From NCBI RefSeq assembly GCF_028747985.1, contig NZ_CP118108.1, positions 2,299,501 through 2,363,500 on the forward strand: a stretch of DNA of 64,000 nucleotides, in the 5' to 3' direction. How positions within the stretch are numbered: position 1 is the stretch's first letter; each line of letters begins with the position of its first letter. Below are positions 47,472 through 55,976 of the stretch, in pieces. The stretch comes from Paenibacillus urinalis (GTDB taxonomy: Bacteria; Bacillota; Bacilli; Paenibacillales; Paenibacillaceae). The notes under the pieces were generated by a model. The model was given only the letters and a program-made list of their open reading frames with translations. It had not been told where the DNA came from and ran no database searches. A program made the translations under genes and the position numbers.

Positions 47472-48374
47472 TCATTCATATAAGACATGAATATCAATAT
47501 CCTGATTGTAGTTGCCAAACCCTGATCCGAACAAGCTGATTCCTCCAGGGTGCTCGGAGTTCTGCCTGCACTCGATCCGAAGACGGATCTCGTCTCCTTT
47601 TCTAATATTTAGCTGCTTCGCAGTTATATCCGACAGCCGGATCCCATCCAGGAAGGTTCCTTCTGCTCGGAGCATCACTGTTTTTAACAACCCGTGTTGT
47701 GTTCCGAGCGTCCACCATCCAGGGGTGAATACACCAGGCGCATGACCGTAGTCTCCAGGACATGTCCAAGTGCCTAGCTCGGTATCGTTAATATAAAATG
47801 TAATATCCGAGGGCCAGTCTTCATTATACCCAGGGGCTTCCGAACAGATCTCAAGAGTCATACTAAGGCTCTTGATCGCTTGATCGCCTACCAAATAGTT
47901 GGGGATGGAATATTCAACATAACCGGTGCCAAACCATAAATGCTTGGCCATTACACGGTCAGGATCGGCAAAATAACGCGGATCGTCCATCATGCCGATG
48001 AGGCCGCTCTCGGAAGCCAGTCCGCAGGTTGGGTTGACTTGATAGCGAGTATATTGACCTACAGGAATACTGACCGAGTAACCGCTGCGATCTGTGCTTA
48101 CCGGTGAGGTGAATTGCAGGGTGACTGAGTCCTGGATAAGCCGGCATATCTTCTGCCTTCCACGTGCTCCGGACAAGCTTTCGGTACCTACAATTCCGGC
48201 CTCTTCCAGCTTCTGAATATGCTTGGTGATCATGGCTGACGATAGCGACAGCTCAGCGGCCATATCTTTAATGTTTCGAGGCTTTTCATTCAGCATCTCG
48301 ATAATTTTGACTCGCGTTTCCGAAGCGAAAGCTTCAAGAAAGGGGAAATGTTCAGAACTTACACGAATATTCAT
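47472..48374 (-). CDS. ArsR-type winged-helix regulator with C-terminal beta domain
   Basis: The protein has 300 residues. Residues about 10-80 form an ArsR-like winged helix (ASETRVKIIEMLNEKPRNIK, LSLSSAMITKHIQKLEEAGIV). A C-terminal ~210-residue beta-rich domain of unknown ligand specificity follows (YINDTELGTWTCPGDYG, FTPGWWTLGTQHG). This architecture is seen in Bacillales next to glycosidase genes, where the C-terminal domain probably senses a sugar. It is divergent from a GH2 glycosidase gene, which it likely controls. Confidence 0.82.
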   Translation of the reverse strand: MNIRVSSEHFPFLEAFASETRVKIIEMLNEKPRNIKDMAAELSLSSAMITKHIQKLEEAGIVGTESLSGARGRQKICRLIQDSVTLQFTSPVSTDRSGYSVSIPVGQYTRYQVNPTCGLASESGLIGMMDDPRYFADPDRVMAKHLWFGTGYVEYSIPNYLVGDQAIKSLSMTLEICSEAPGYNEDWPSDITFYINDTELGTWTCPGDYGHAPGVFTPGWWTLGTQHGLLKTVMLRAEGTFLDGIRLSDITAKQLNIRKGDEIRLRIECRQNSEHPGGISLFGSGFGNYNQDIDIHVLYE

Positions 48375-48426
48375 AGGTCGTTTACCCTCTGCATCAGTAT
48401 CATTTTGATCAAATTATATAACTTTG

Positions 48427-48477
48427 AAGTTAATCAATCAACTTATTGTTGACGTTTTCATACATAGGGTGCATAAT
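48427..48477 (+). promoter_or_regulatory. Promoter and candidate operator of the GH2 gene
   Basis: TTGACG (48449-48454), a 17-base spacer and CATAAT (48472-48477) form the promoter. The inverted repeat AAGTTAATCAATCAACTT (48427-48444) lies directly upstream. Its half-site ATTAACTT recurs at 48512-48519, with a near copy ATTAACTA at 48524-48531 in the 5' leader. These are candidate sites for the divergent ArsR-type regulator. Confidence 0.65.
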
Positions 48478-48546
48478 TTTGCTTGAATAAAGTTTCGTTT
48501 AGGATGTTTTAATTAACTTATAAATTAACTAATGGAGGCAGAGACC

Positions 48547-50304
48547 ATGTCAGAATGTTATAGAAATGATTATCCAAGACCTCAGTTCATACGTAAGGAA
48601 TGGCTCAATCTTAATGGAGAGTGGGAGTTTGAATTTGATGATCAGGTGAAGGGTGATGAGGAGAAGTGGTGGGAAAGACAGGAGAAGTACTCCAAGCGGA
48701 TTCAAGTACCATTTGCTTATCAGAGTAAGCTGAGCGGGATAGCCGAATCTGATTTTCATGATCTAGTATGGTATCGCAGGTCATTTCAGCTGCCTGAGCA
48801 TTATAAAGGGAAGCACATCATAATGCATTTCGGTGCCGTGGATTACGAGGCCTCTGTTTGGATTAACGGAAGTTTGGCGATGACACACACTGGAGGACAT
48901 ACACCGTTTAGTGCAGATATTACATCTTTTATCCAAGATGGCAAGAACGAAGTGGTCGTTCGAGCACAGGACTACAGTACAGATGTAACGCTTCCGCGAG
49001 GGAAGCAGTATTGGCTGCAGGATTCAGCGAGCATTTTTTACACGCGTACCACCGGTATTTGGCAGACGGTATGGCTGGAGCCGGTAGCTCCTTCTTACAT
49101 CGCAAAAGTGCGTATGACCCCGGATATTGATCGGAAACAGATTGAGATCAAAGCATTTATTGAGCGTTCTGAAACGAAGACACGGCAATACCTCAAGACT
49201 CGTATTGAATTCAAAGGCAAGCTGATCGCTGAGGATCAGTGCCTTGTCACTGCAGCCAGTGAAACCAGATCCATACAGCTTCATGACTTTAACGATCACG
49301 GACTTGGCGGATGGTGGACACCGGAGAACCCGAACTTGTACGACGTGACCTTCGAGCTGCTTCAGGATGGAAGCGTAGTTGATCAAGTGGAGAGCTATTT
49401 CGGTATGAGGAAGATTTCGATTGAGAACGGACAGCTGTGTCTGAACAACAGGCCGTATTTTCAAAGACTGGTTCTGGACCAAGGCTATTTTCCGGATGGA
49501 AATCTAACACCTCCTAGCGATGCAGCGATCAAACAGGATGTAGAGTTAACGAAAGCTATGGGCTTCAATGGCGCACGGAAGCATCAGAAGCTGGAAGATC
49601 CCAGATACTTATACTGGTGCGACAAGCTTGGACTTCTCGTGTATAGTGAAGCGGCGAATGCTTATGAATTCTCTGAGCAATATGTGGAGCGGTTTACGAA
49701 GGAGTGGCAGGAATCGATTGAACGAGACTATAATCACCCTTCAATCATCGGCTGGGTTCCTTTGAACGAGAGCTGGGGGGTCCCGAATATATGGGCCAAT
49801 AAACAGCAGCAATATCATGCGCTGGCGATGTACTATTTGACGAAATCGCTGGATCCGACGAGGCCGGTCGTCTCGAATGACGGCTGGGAAATGACGAAGA
49901 CGGATCTGTTTAATATCCATGACTATGAATGGCGTAAAGAGGTATTAGAGGAGCGTTACCGGACAATCGATCATGTGCTGGCTTCAAGACCTTCTAATAG
50001 GGAATTGGCAGTTACGGGATTTCCTTATGAAGGGCAGCCGGTTCTAGTCAGTGAATTTGGAGGCATTGCATATAAGAAGAGTGAGTGGGAGGGCTGGGGA
50101 TACTCTGGTGCAGAGAATGATGAAGATTATGCGGCCCGCCTTCAGGCTGTCATTGATCCGCTGCATCGTTCAAGTGTAGTACAGGGCTTCTGTTATACAC
50201 AGCTTACAGATGTGGAGCAAGAGATCAACGGACTACTCACTTATGATCGGGTGCCTAAGCTGCCGCTGGAGACGATTAAAGCAATCGTGCTGGGTAAAGC
50301 ATAG
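48547..50304 (+). CDS. Glycoside hydrolase family 2 enzyme (beta-galactosidase/glucuronidase-like)
   Basis: The protein has 585 residues and no signal peptide, so is intracellular. The jelly-roll sugar-binding domain (about 15-175), immunoglobulin-like domain (about 180-270) and TIM barrel (about 275-585) follow the GH2 order. The acid/base Glu lies in PLNESWG (about 409) and the nucleophile Glu in LVSEFGG (about 503). It acts on a beta-linked glycoside; the sugar cannot be named. ATG 48547 is chosen because ATGGAGG, which holds an earlier ATG at 48532, is the ribosome binding site. Confidence 0.9.
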   Translation: MSECYRNDYPRPQFIRKEWLNLNGEWEFEFDDQVKGDEEKWWERQEKYSKRIQVPFAYQSKLSGIAESDFHDLVWYRRSFQLPEHYKGKHIIMHFGAVDYEASVWINGSLAMTHTGGHTPFSADITSFIQDGKNEVVVRAQDYSTDVTLPRGKQYWLQDSASIFYTRTTGIWQTVWLEPVAPSYIAKVRMTPDIDRKQIEIKAFIERSETKTRQYLKTRIEFKGKLIAEDQCLVTAASETRSIQLHDFNDHGLGGWWTPENPNLYDVTFELLQDGSVVDQVESYFGMRKISIENGQLCLNNRPYFQRLVLDQGYFPDGNLTPPSDAAIKQDVELTKAMGFNGARKHQKLEDPRYLYWCDKLGLLVYSEAANAYEFSEQYVERFTKEWQESIERDYNHPSIIGWVPLNESWGVPNIWANKQQQYHALAMYYLTKSLDPTRPVVSNDGWEMTKTDLFNIHDYEWRKEVLEERYRTIDHVLASRPSNRELAVTGFPYEGQPVLVSEFGGIAYKKSEWEGWGYSGAENDEDYAARLQAVIDPLHRSSVVQGFCYTQLTDVEQEINGLLTYDRVPKLPLETIKAIVLGKA

Positions 50305-50314
50305 TAAGTGCGAC

Positions 50315-50344
50315 AACCGGATGATCCATCGTGATCATCCGGTT
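50315..50344 (+). terminator. Hairpin after the GH2 gene
   Basis: The stem AACCGGATGATC/GATCATCCGGTT has a 6-base loop and is followed by TATTGT, a weak T run. Confidence 0.65.
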
Positions 50345-50369
50345 TATTGTACAATGCCATCAATATTCA

Positions 50370-50436
50370 TTGACAAGTTTCCAAAGTGTCTCTATATTGG
50401 TTTAGTACAGTTTAGTTAACTGAACTAAACTGTACT
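50370..50436 (+). promoter_or_regulatory. Promoter and palindromic operator of the marR-efflux operon
   Basis: TTGACA (50370-50375), a 17-base spacer and TATATT (50393-50398) form a near-perfect promoter. Right after it, over the expected start of transcription, lies an inverted repeat with 14-base perfect arms (AGTACAGTTTAGTT at 50404-50417 and its complement at 50423-50436). The position is classic for autorepression by the MarR protein encoded downstream. Confidence 0.85.
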
Positions 50437-50505
50437 TGTGATGTCAATTTTTAATCATAAGAGGAAGTTAGCCGAATCCTCTGCAAAGGGGCTGATATTA
50501 AATAC

Positions 50506-50952
50506 ATGAATGATTATATCCAGGTGGTTACACGGATGAATCAGGTGCTCGATGAGTTTAATGTACTGATTACTAAAGAAGTGAAGGATTTAGATGACTA
50601 TAATCTGACTTCTCAGCAGGAGGTCATTCTCATCTATATATCCAAGCACGAGCGAATTACAGCGAACGAGATATCACAAGCTTTTGACATTACCAAAAGT
50701 GCTGTCAGTCAGGTCCTGACCAAGCTTGAGCAGGAAAAGATGATTCTGAAGCAGGTGAACCCGGATAACCGAAGAGAGTCCTTTATCGTGCTTGATGAGC
50801 AAGGTCAGTCGTTTATTACGAAGCTGGCACAAATTGATCAGGTGATGATTGACAAATATTATTCGAAGATCGACCTGCCTAAATTGATTCAAATGACAGA
50901 AACGATGGAAGAAATCAACAAGATTATTAAGAAGAGCAAACTAGAGATGTAA
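50506..50952 (+). CDS. MarR family transcriptional repressor
   Basis: The protein has 148 residues. The winged helix is at about 45-115 (ISKHERITANEISQAFDITKSAVSQVLTKLEQEKMI, NPDNRRESFIVLDEQG), flanked by dimerisation helices. It precedes an MFS efflux gene by 35 bases and probably represses both genes through the 14-base-arm palindrome, released by a drug or metabolite ligand. Confidence 0.9.
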   Translation: MNDYIQVVTRMNQVLDEFNVLITKEVKDLDDYNLTSQQEVILIYISKHERITANEISQAFDITKSAVSQVLTKLEQEKMILKQVNPDNRRESFIVLDEQGQSFITKLAQIDQVMIDKYYSKIDLPKLIQMTETMEEINKIIKKSKLEM

Positions 50953-50987
50953 TCTACACACGAATATTGACGGAGGACTTAAGACAC

Positions 50988-52178
50988 ATGTCACTGATGT
51001 TAAGAAACAGGGGAGCGATTCTCCTGTTGATGCTAAATATATTTATCGTTTTCACAGGAATAGGACTCGTTGTTCCGGTCATGCCCACCTTCATGAAGGA
51101 GCTATCCATGAGCGGAAGCATTGTAGGGCTGCTTGTCGCAGCCTTTTCAATGACTCAGTTCTTGTTCTCGCCGCTTGCAGGGAGGATGTCGGATGCACTT
51201 GGCCGTAAAAAAATTATTATCATCGGGATGGTCATTTTCGCCATATCCGAGCTTATGTTTGGAATGTCGAATACAGCCTTGCTTCTCTTCCTTGCCAGAT
51301 TCCTGGGAGGTATTGGGGCTGCGCTGATTATGCCTGCTGTCATGGCCTACACGGCGGATGTTACTTCTGGTGAAGAGCGGGCCAAGGGAATGGGATATAT
51401 TAATGCGGCCATAACAACCGGATTTATTATCGGTCCAGGGATTGGTGGATTTCTGGCCGAATATGGCGTCCGGGTTCCTTTTTATGCAGCAGCCGCAGCA
51501 GGTGTGGTGGCAGCGGTAATTACGCTGCTGGTTCTGCCAGAATCCAAGCGCAGCACGGAGAGCGAGGAGGAAGTGGTGAAGCTCCCGAGTCAAAGCCTGT
51601 TCACTCAACTGCGCTATTCTTATCGTGAGCCCTACTTCCTGGCACTCATTATTGTGTTCGTTGCTTCGTTTGGACTTGCCAATTATGAAACGGTATTCAG
51701 CTTGTTCGTCGATGAGAAGTTTGGATTTACGACACGGGATATTGCCATTATTATTACATTTGGCTCAATAGCTGGTGCAGTGGTGCAGGTCACGATCTTT
51801 AGCTGGATTCTAAATAAATTCGGAGAGAAGAACGTGGTAGCCGTCTGTTTGTTTGCTGCCGGACTGTTCATTATCTTGACGCTGTTCGTGCACAACTACT
51901 GGCTCATCCTCGTCGTTACTTTTATCGTATTTTTATCCATGGATATATTGAGACCGACGCTGAGTACCCAGATGTCCAAGATGGCAATGGAGCAGCAGGG
52001 CTATATTGCTGGACTTAACTCGGCATTTACGAGTATGGGTAACGTACTCGGACCAGTGATCGCCGGATTCCTATTTGATATCAATATTAACTTTCCGTAT
52101 ATATCAGCAAGCATTATTTTATTCCTGTGCTTTATTCTCGCACTTCGGGCAAGAACCGATGTACGAATTAGAGGCTGA
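50988..52178 (+). CDS. MFS multidrug-type efflux transporter
   Basis: The protein has 396 residues with twelve predicted helices. It has the MFS motif A between helices 2 and 3 (GRMSDALGRKKIIIIG) and motif C in helix 5 (INAAITTGFIIGPGIGGFLAEYG), which marks the drug/proton antiporter groups (Bmr/NorA-like). ATG 50988 is chosen because CGGAGG lies upstream; TTG 50967 is too far upstream of that site. Its partner is the MarR repressor. Confidence 0.9.
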   Translation: MSLMLRNRGAILLLMLNIFIVFTGIGLVVPVMPTFMKELSMSGSIVGLLVAAFSMTQFLFSPLAGRMSDALGRKKIIIIGMVIFAISELMFGMSNTALLLFLARFLGGIGAALIMPAVMAYTADVTSGEERAKGMGYINAAITTGFIIGPGIGGFLAEYGVRVPFYAAAAAGVVAAVITLLVLPESKRSTESEEEVVKLPSQSLFTQLRYSYREPYFLALIIVFVASFGLANYETVFSLFVDEKFGFTTRDIAIIITFGSIAGAVVQVTIFSWILNKFGEKNVVAVCLFAAGLFIILTLFVHNYWLILVVTFIVFLSMDILRPTLSTQMSKMAMEQQGYIAGLNSAFTSMGNVLGPVIAGFLFDININFPYISASIILFLCFILALRARTDVRIRG

Positions 52179-52225
52179 GGCGAGGTTGATGGGAGTCCTG
52201 GTGTAGAACGGGTGCAGAGCTATGC

Positions 52226-52270
52226 AAAAAAACAGATCGTTCCGATGCATGTCGGGACGGTCTGTTTTTT
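52226..52270 (+). terminator. Terminator of the marR-efflux operon
   Basis: AAAAAACAGA.CGT.CC pairs with GG.ACG.TCTGTTTTTT around a short loop, ending in a T run. Confidence 0.88.
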
Positions 52271-52347
52271 GTGATATGTGATATTAGTACATCTATGCTG
52301 TATATTGAAAGAGGAAGATGACTTCTAATATATGGGAGGGATGAAAT

Positions 52348-53916
52348 ATGGACTACGATCATCTGCGCAGGCTTGCTGAGAAGTATGCTGATCCACCGAC
52401 GCATTACACTTTGGTCATGGAGGATAGTATACCGAAGGAGAATGCACAGTACCGGGTATTTGTGTGGGAGAATTCTGACAATGTAGAGGAAACCATTGAG
52501 GTTGATTTGGATCTCCACAGCAAGGAACTTTTAAGACTACAAAAAGATAGACAAGCAGAACTGTCTTCGTTCAGCTCACCTTCTGATAGAAGTGTAAAGG
52601 ATAGGGCGCAGGAAATGTTGGAGCAGTACTTACAAGAACCGGATCGTTATATGTTTAACGAAATAAAATATATTGAGGATAAAGTGAAGGTGGATTATAG
52701 ACTGCAGATCGGAGGCCTTCCACTCCCTCATACGGGCTGCGAGTTTATTTTTACCAGAGACTTGGACTTATTCAGATTTAGATTTGAAGGTAATAAGTCT
52801 ATTTCCGCAGCAATCCCTCATTGGCCCCATGAGGTGATCGAACCCGACATGATTAGAGCGAATCTGTTGAGCGCATTTGACATGGAGCTAAGAATTCAAT
52901 ATTTTTATTCGACGATATATGATTACCAAGGCTCAGACTCCACATTTAAGCTTGTATACACCGCAGTTCCTGAACGACAAATCATCTGTGCAGTTACGGG
53001 TGAGGATCTATTCGATAAAGATCATTATAGATTGCCTAGAAGTGAGCCTATGGTACAAGCAGGTGATGAATCCTTCACTGAACTGAAACTTCAATGCGAG
53101 ACTGTGTCTGATTCTATAGATTCCGCGCTTAAGAAGTGGGAGGAACGTTTAGGGATAGATTTGTCCATTTTTGAGCGGGAAGAAATGAAGGATGAAGAAG
53201 GAGAGATCCGCTGTTTATATGCATTAAGGAACCAGAATAGAGAAATGGATCAAGACGCTGCTCAAGAACCAAACCCGCTTCAGACAGAAGCTTACTTTAA
53301 ACATAGATGGGGCAAAATATTCGACCGGATGATTTATTCTTGCAAGCTCTCCATTGATAAAAACACAAGCCGCCTTCTAGCATTTCATGCATTTGAACAG
53401 GAAGGGGAAACGGAGACATTGCAGGAGGCGCTTGGCAGGTCAGCTTGCAGGGAGATCGCCGAGCTTTTTCTTGCAGATGTTTTTCCAGAGCATGGGGCTT
53501 TATTGCATAGAGAAATGGATAGCGACCTGGAGAATGAGGAGCCGAGTAAAAAGGAATTCTTCTTCTACCCTTTATTTATGTCCGGTATTCAGGTAGCTTA
53601 CGAGCAAGTTATGATCGTTGTAAATACAAGAAACGGACGAATTAGCAGCTACCGGGGGATAAGTCCACATTTGATAACAGAGTTAATGTCCGTGGAGCAC
53701 CAACCGAAGCTTACGACAGAGGAAGCGTATCAAAGATATAGCCAGAAGTTGGATGTACAGCTGAAATGGTTCTTACATACCGCGTCTACGGGAGAGAAGG
53801 AATATAAGCTGGTATATGAACCTGTGGTGAAGTACAAGAGCGAGGCAGAGGTCCTTCATACACGTACTGTATATATAGATGCGAACTCAGGTGAATGGAT
53901 TTATAGAAAAGAATAA
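52348..53916 (+). CDS. DUF4901/YcdB-YcdC-like protein of unknown function
   Basis: The protein has 522 residues and no signal peptide or membrane helix. It looks like a duplicated PepSY-like/YcdB fold: segments such as DRAQEMLEQYLQEPDRYMF and FRFRFEGNKSISA recur in looser form later (LTTEEAYQRYSQKLDVQLKWF, YKLVYEPVVKYKSEAEVLHTRTVYIDANSGEWI). The closing strand with DANSGEWIY is typical of PepSY-type domains. Members of this family in Bacillales have no assigned function. The gene is monocistronic. Confidence 0.65.
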   Translation: MDYDHLRRLAEKYADPPTHYTLVMEDSIPKENAQYRVFVWENSDNVEETIEVDLDLHSKELLRLQKDRQAELSSFSSPSDRSVKDRAQEMLEQYLQEPDRYMFNEIKYIEDKVKVDYRLQIGGLPLPHTGCEFIFTRDLDLFRFRFEGNKSISAAIPHWPHEVIEPDMIRANLLSAFDMELRIQYFYSTIYDYQGSDSTFKLVYTAVPERQIICAVTGEDLFDKDHYRLPRSEPMVQAGDESFTELKLQCETVSDSIDSALKKWEERLGIDLSIFEREEMKDEEGEIRCLYALRNQNREMDQDAAQEPNPLQTEAYFKHRWGKIFDRMIYSCKLSIDKNTSRLLAFHAFEQEGETETLQEALGRSACREIAELFLADVFPEHGALLHREMDSDLENEEPSKKEFFFYPLFMSGIQVAYEQVMIVVNTRNGRISSYRGISPHLITELMSVEHQPKLTTEEAYQRYSQKLDVQLKWFLHTASTGEKEYKLVYEPVVKYKSEAEVLHTRTVYIDANSGEWIYRKE

Positions 53917-53964
53917 TAAAAAGGTCCGCCAGTGCCGGAATTATGGTTCATAGGCATTGGCGGA
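53914..53964 (-). terminator. Terminator of the DeoR-family gene
   Basis: TCCGCCA.TGCC pairs with GGCA.TGGCGGA across a 16-base loop; on the minus strand CCTTTTTTATTATT follows. It overlaps the end of the convergent gene. Confidence 0.8.
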
Positions 53965-53972
53965 TTGACGTG

Positions 53973-54728
53973 TTAATATACAAGCTCAATCTCTTGATCC
54001 TGCAGAAGCTGAATCCATTCTGGGGCAGGCTCTTGGTCAGTGATGAGCATGTCAATATTTGAGAAGCTGGCTAATTGAACAAAGGCAGTCTTATCAAATT
54101 TGGTGTGATCTGCGAGCAAAATCACCTTAGCTGCCTGCTGAAGCATCGTTCGCTTAAGTTCACTTTCCGGCTCATTGGAGTCCATGATCCCTTTATTCAA
54201 CGAGAGAGCTTTACAGCTCAAGATAAGCTTGTCCACGTGATATTTGCGCACGGTATCCTGTGCAACCGTGCCTGTCAAAGACAATGAGGATGCTCGCAGG
54301 GTACCCCCGGTTGATATCATCTGGTGTCCTGTGCTTGCCAGCTCATGCATGGAGACGGCGGAATTCGTTATAATTGTTAAATGGCTTCGGTGCTTAAGGA
54401 GCTTCATGAGCTCCATAGAACTGGAGCTGGGGTCCATCATTAATGTCTCGCCGTCGTGTATATAATTTAATGCCTTTCGGGCTATCGCTTGCTTGATCTC
54501 CAGATTGGCCCGCTGCCTAGTTACAAAAGGCAGGTCTTCATTCGTATGTTTGTTAATGATGGCTCCGCCATATGTACGGGTCAAAATTCCTTCCTTCTCC
54601 AGCTTCTCCAGATCACGCCGAATGGTTTCTTCTGTTACATTGAACTTCTGGCTAAGCTCCGACACCAGCACACGTTTATCATTCTGTGCAATGTCCATAA
54701 TGTATTGTCGTCTTTCTGCTGCAAGCAT
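53973..54728 (-). CDS. DeoR family transcriptional regulator
   Basis: The protein has 251 residues. The N-terminal DeoR helix-turn-helix (RRQYIMDIAQNDKRVLVSELSQ, VTEETIRRDLEKLEKEGILTRTYGGA) is followed by a sugar-phosphate isomerase-like sensor domain (DGETLMMDPSSSSMELM, LTIITNSAVSMHEL, STGGTLRASSLSLTG, ILLADHTKFDK). It probably represses a sugar-utilisation operon in response to a phosphorylated sugar, but no such operon is adjacent. ATG 54728 is chosen because AAAGGAG lies 5-6 bases upstream; a longer frame to 54908 is not supported. Confidence 0.9.
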   Translation of the reverse strand: MLAAERRQYIMDIAQNDKRVLVSELSQKFNVTEETIRRDLEKLEKEGILTRTYGGAIINKHTNEDLPFVTRQRANLEIKQAIARKALNYIHDGETLMMDPSSSSMELMKLLKHRSHLTIITNSAVSMHELASTGHQMISTGGTLRASSLSLTGTVAQDTVRKYHVDKLILSCKALSLNKGIMDSNEPESELKRTMLQQAAKVILLADHTKFDKTAFVQLASFSNIDMLITDQEPAPEWIQLLQDQEIELVY

Positions 54729-54834
54729 GCGGACTCCTTTCCCCATGCTGTTATGCATGGTACCTGACTTATTACTAGAATTTATTATAAGACAATAAGC
54801 TCTTGAAAGTACATAAATGGACTCTAAATATATG

Positions 54835-54863
54835 TTGCAGACCTCAGCCGCATCATATATAAT
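54835..54863 (+). promoter_or_regulatory. Promoter of the leader-peptide/attenuator unit
   Basis: TTGCAG (54835-54840), a 17-base spacer and TATAAT (54858-54863) predict transcription from about 54870, 37 bases before the leader ATG. Confidence 0.8.
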
Positions 54864-54906
54864 CAGTAACAACTTAAATTTGTCCTGTTGAAGGAGATTG
54901 AAATTC

Positions 54907-54954
54907 ATGAAATTATCTCGCTTACAACCATATTATCATTTTAATCTGCGTTAG
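54907..54954 (+). CDS. 15-residue leader peptide
   Basis: The frame encodes MKLSRLQPYYHFNLR. AAGGAG lies 10 bases before the ATG, a strong promoter lies upstream, and the stop codon sits inside the 5' arm of a 16-bp hairpin. This placement is typical of regulatory uORFs in which ribosome position decides RNA folding. Codons 9-12 are Tyr-Tyr-His-Phe. What the ribosome senses (charged tRNA or a drug) is not known. Confidence 0.6.
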   Translation: MKLSRLQPYYHFNLR

Positions 54955-55061
54955 CACACCTGTTACGTTATTCACAGGTGGGCTAACGCATTTCGCGTTC
55001 GGCCCCCCTGCGGCATAGATGAAACGCGCAGGACCAATGGGGTCCGGCGCGTTTTTTATTT
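54947..55061 (+). promoter_or_regulatory. Transcription attenuator before the HisRS-like gene
   Basis: Hairpin 1 pairs 54947-54963 with 54974-54990 (16 bp, one mismatch) and overlaps the leader stop codon. Its 3' arm can instead pair with 54995-55005 (GGGC.AACGC with GCGTT..GCCC). CCTGCG at 55007-55012 can pair with CGCAGG at 55027-55032, which would break the final terminator. That terminator pairs 55024-55035 with 55041-55052 (ACGCGC.GGACC with GGTCC.GCGCGT) and is followed by a T run. So at least two pairs of competing structures exist between promoter and gene. Confidence 0.7.
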
Positions 55062-55090
55062 TTGCCAAATGAAGGGAGACGGTGAAACAG

Positions 55091-55867
55091 ATGCAATCGA
55101 TGAAATGGAATGAATTAACCCATCCAAGAAATGAACGACAAACGACTATAAATGAGGAAATGGAAAAATTCGGATTCAAGGAGCGCTCCTGCTCACTCAC
55201 TATATCGAAACAAGCGGGATATGAAGCAGAAGCACAGCTGCTTGTCGCAGCTCTCAATTTGTTTGATCACTTAGGTATACCTGTTCAGCTGGAGTGGAAT
55301 ACCGAGTGGCTTCGTAGAGCTGGAATCTCTGCTGAAGAAGCTGAAATGACCTTCGAGAAAACAGGAATCGCCCATCTTCTTCTAACGGATTCAGAGATAG
55401 AGGTACAGAGCAGAGATGAAGAAATAGTAATCTACACTATCTTTAACGATCAAGGTGAGAGCTTGCTTGCCCGGTCTGTGTACGTTTCAAAAGCTTCGGA
55501 TTCCGCGGTGAAATTAAATATTGACCTTCAAGCTATAGAGAAGTTGAGAGTGGAACAGGTAGTGACGAATTGTACGAAGCAGGCTGAGCTGATCTCGCTG
55601 CTTGCTGCGCCTGAGTCGAGTACTGCTGCATCCAGAGCGGCGGCTGAGCTTGAGGGGGCAGGTATTACAGTCAGAACAATATACTCGAACGAGATATTAA
55701 ATGAGCTCACACCGAGATATGCAATCCGAATCGAATCAGACCCATTAAATGAAGCTGAGACTGAGACAGGACTTATGCCAATTACGCTAATCGATCATGT
55801 ACAGCGTACGGAGACCAAACTGGTGCTGGACCAGGGCATTCATGTGCTGACTCAGCTGTTGTTGTAG
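55091..55867 (+). CDS. HisRS/HisZ-like protein lacking most of the catalytic core
   Basis: The protein has 258 residues and was not recognised with certainty. The C-terminal ~90 residues (AASRAAAELEGAGITVRTI, PRYAIRIESDPL, GLMPITLIDHVQRTETKLVL) have the pattern of the class IIa anticodon-binding domain of histidyl-tRNA synthetase. The N-terminal part (ISKQAGYEAEAQLLVAALNLFDHLGIPVQLEWNTE) recalls the ..AEVIALAMEILKSLGL.. stretch of HisRS/HisZ. The ATP-binding class II motifs 1-3 are not seen, so it is unlikely to charge tRNA. It may be a regulator or a decayed paralogue. ATG 55091 is preferred; GTG 55082 lies too near AAGGGAG. Expression is expected to depend on the upstream attenuator. Confidence 0.5.
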   Translation: MQSMKWNELTHPRNERQTTINEEMEKFGFKERSCSLTISKQAGYEAEAQLLVAALNLFDHLGIPVQLEWNTEWLRRAGISAEEAEMTFEKTGIAHLLLTDSEIEVQSRDEEIVIYTIFNDQGESLLARSVYVSKASDSAVKLNIDLQAIEKLRVEQVVTNCTKQAELISLLAAPESSTAASRAAAELEGAGITVRTIYSNEILNELTPRYAIRIESDPLNEAETETGLMPITLIDHVQRTETKLVLDQGIHVLTQLLL

Positions 55868-55976
55868 AGCTCGATAGGAGTACATTTGAAATCACCATCA
55901 AAAAACGTTATTCTTAATGTCAGTATTTTGCAATTCATTCCAATATTAAAAATGGGTTAAAAAGAGGAAGCTGAAT

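Noticed and set aside
54835..55061. T-box riboswitch before the HisRS-like gene
   Set aside because: No AGGGTGG-type element, no stem I landmarks, and the leader is too short; a leader-peptide attenuator fits better.
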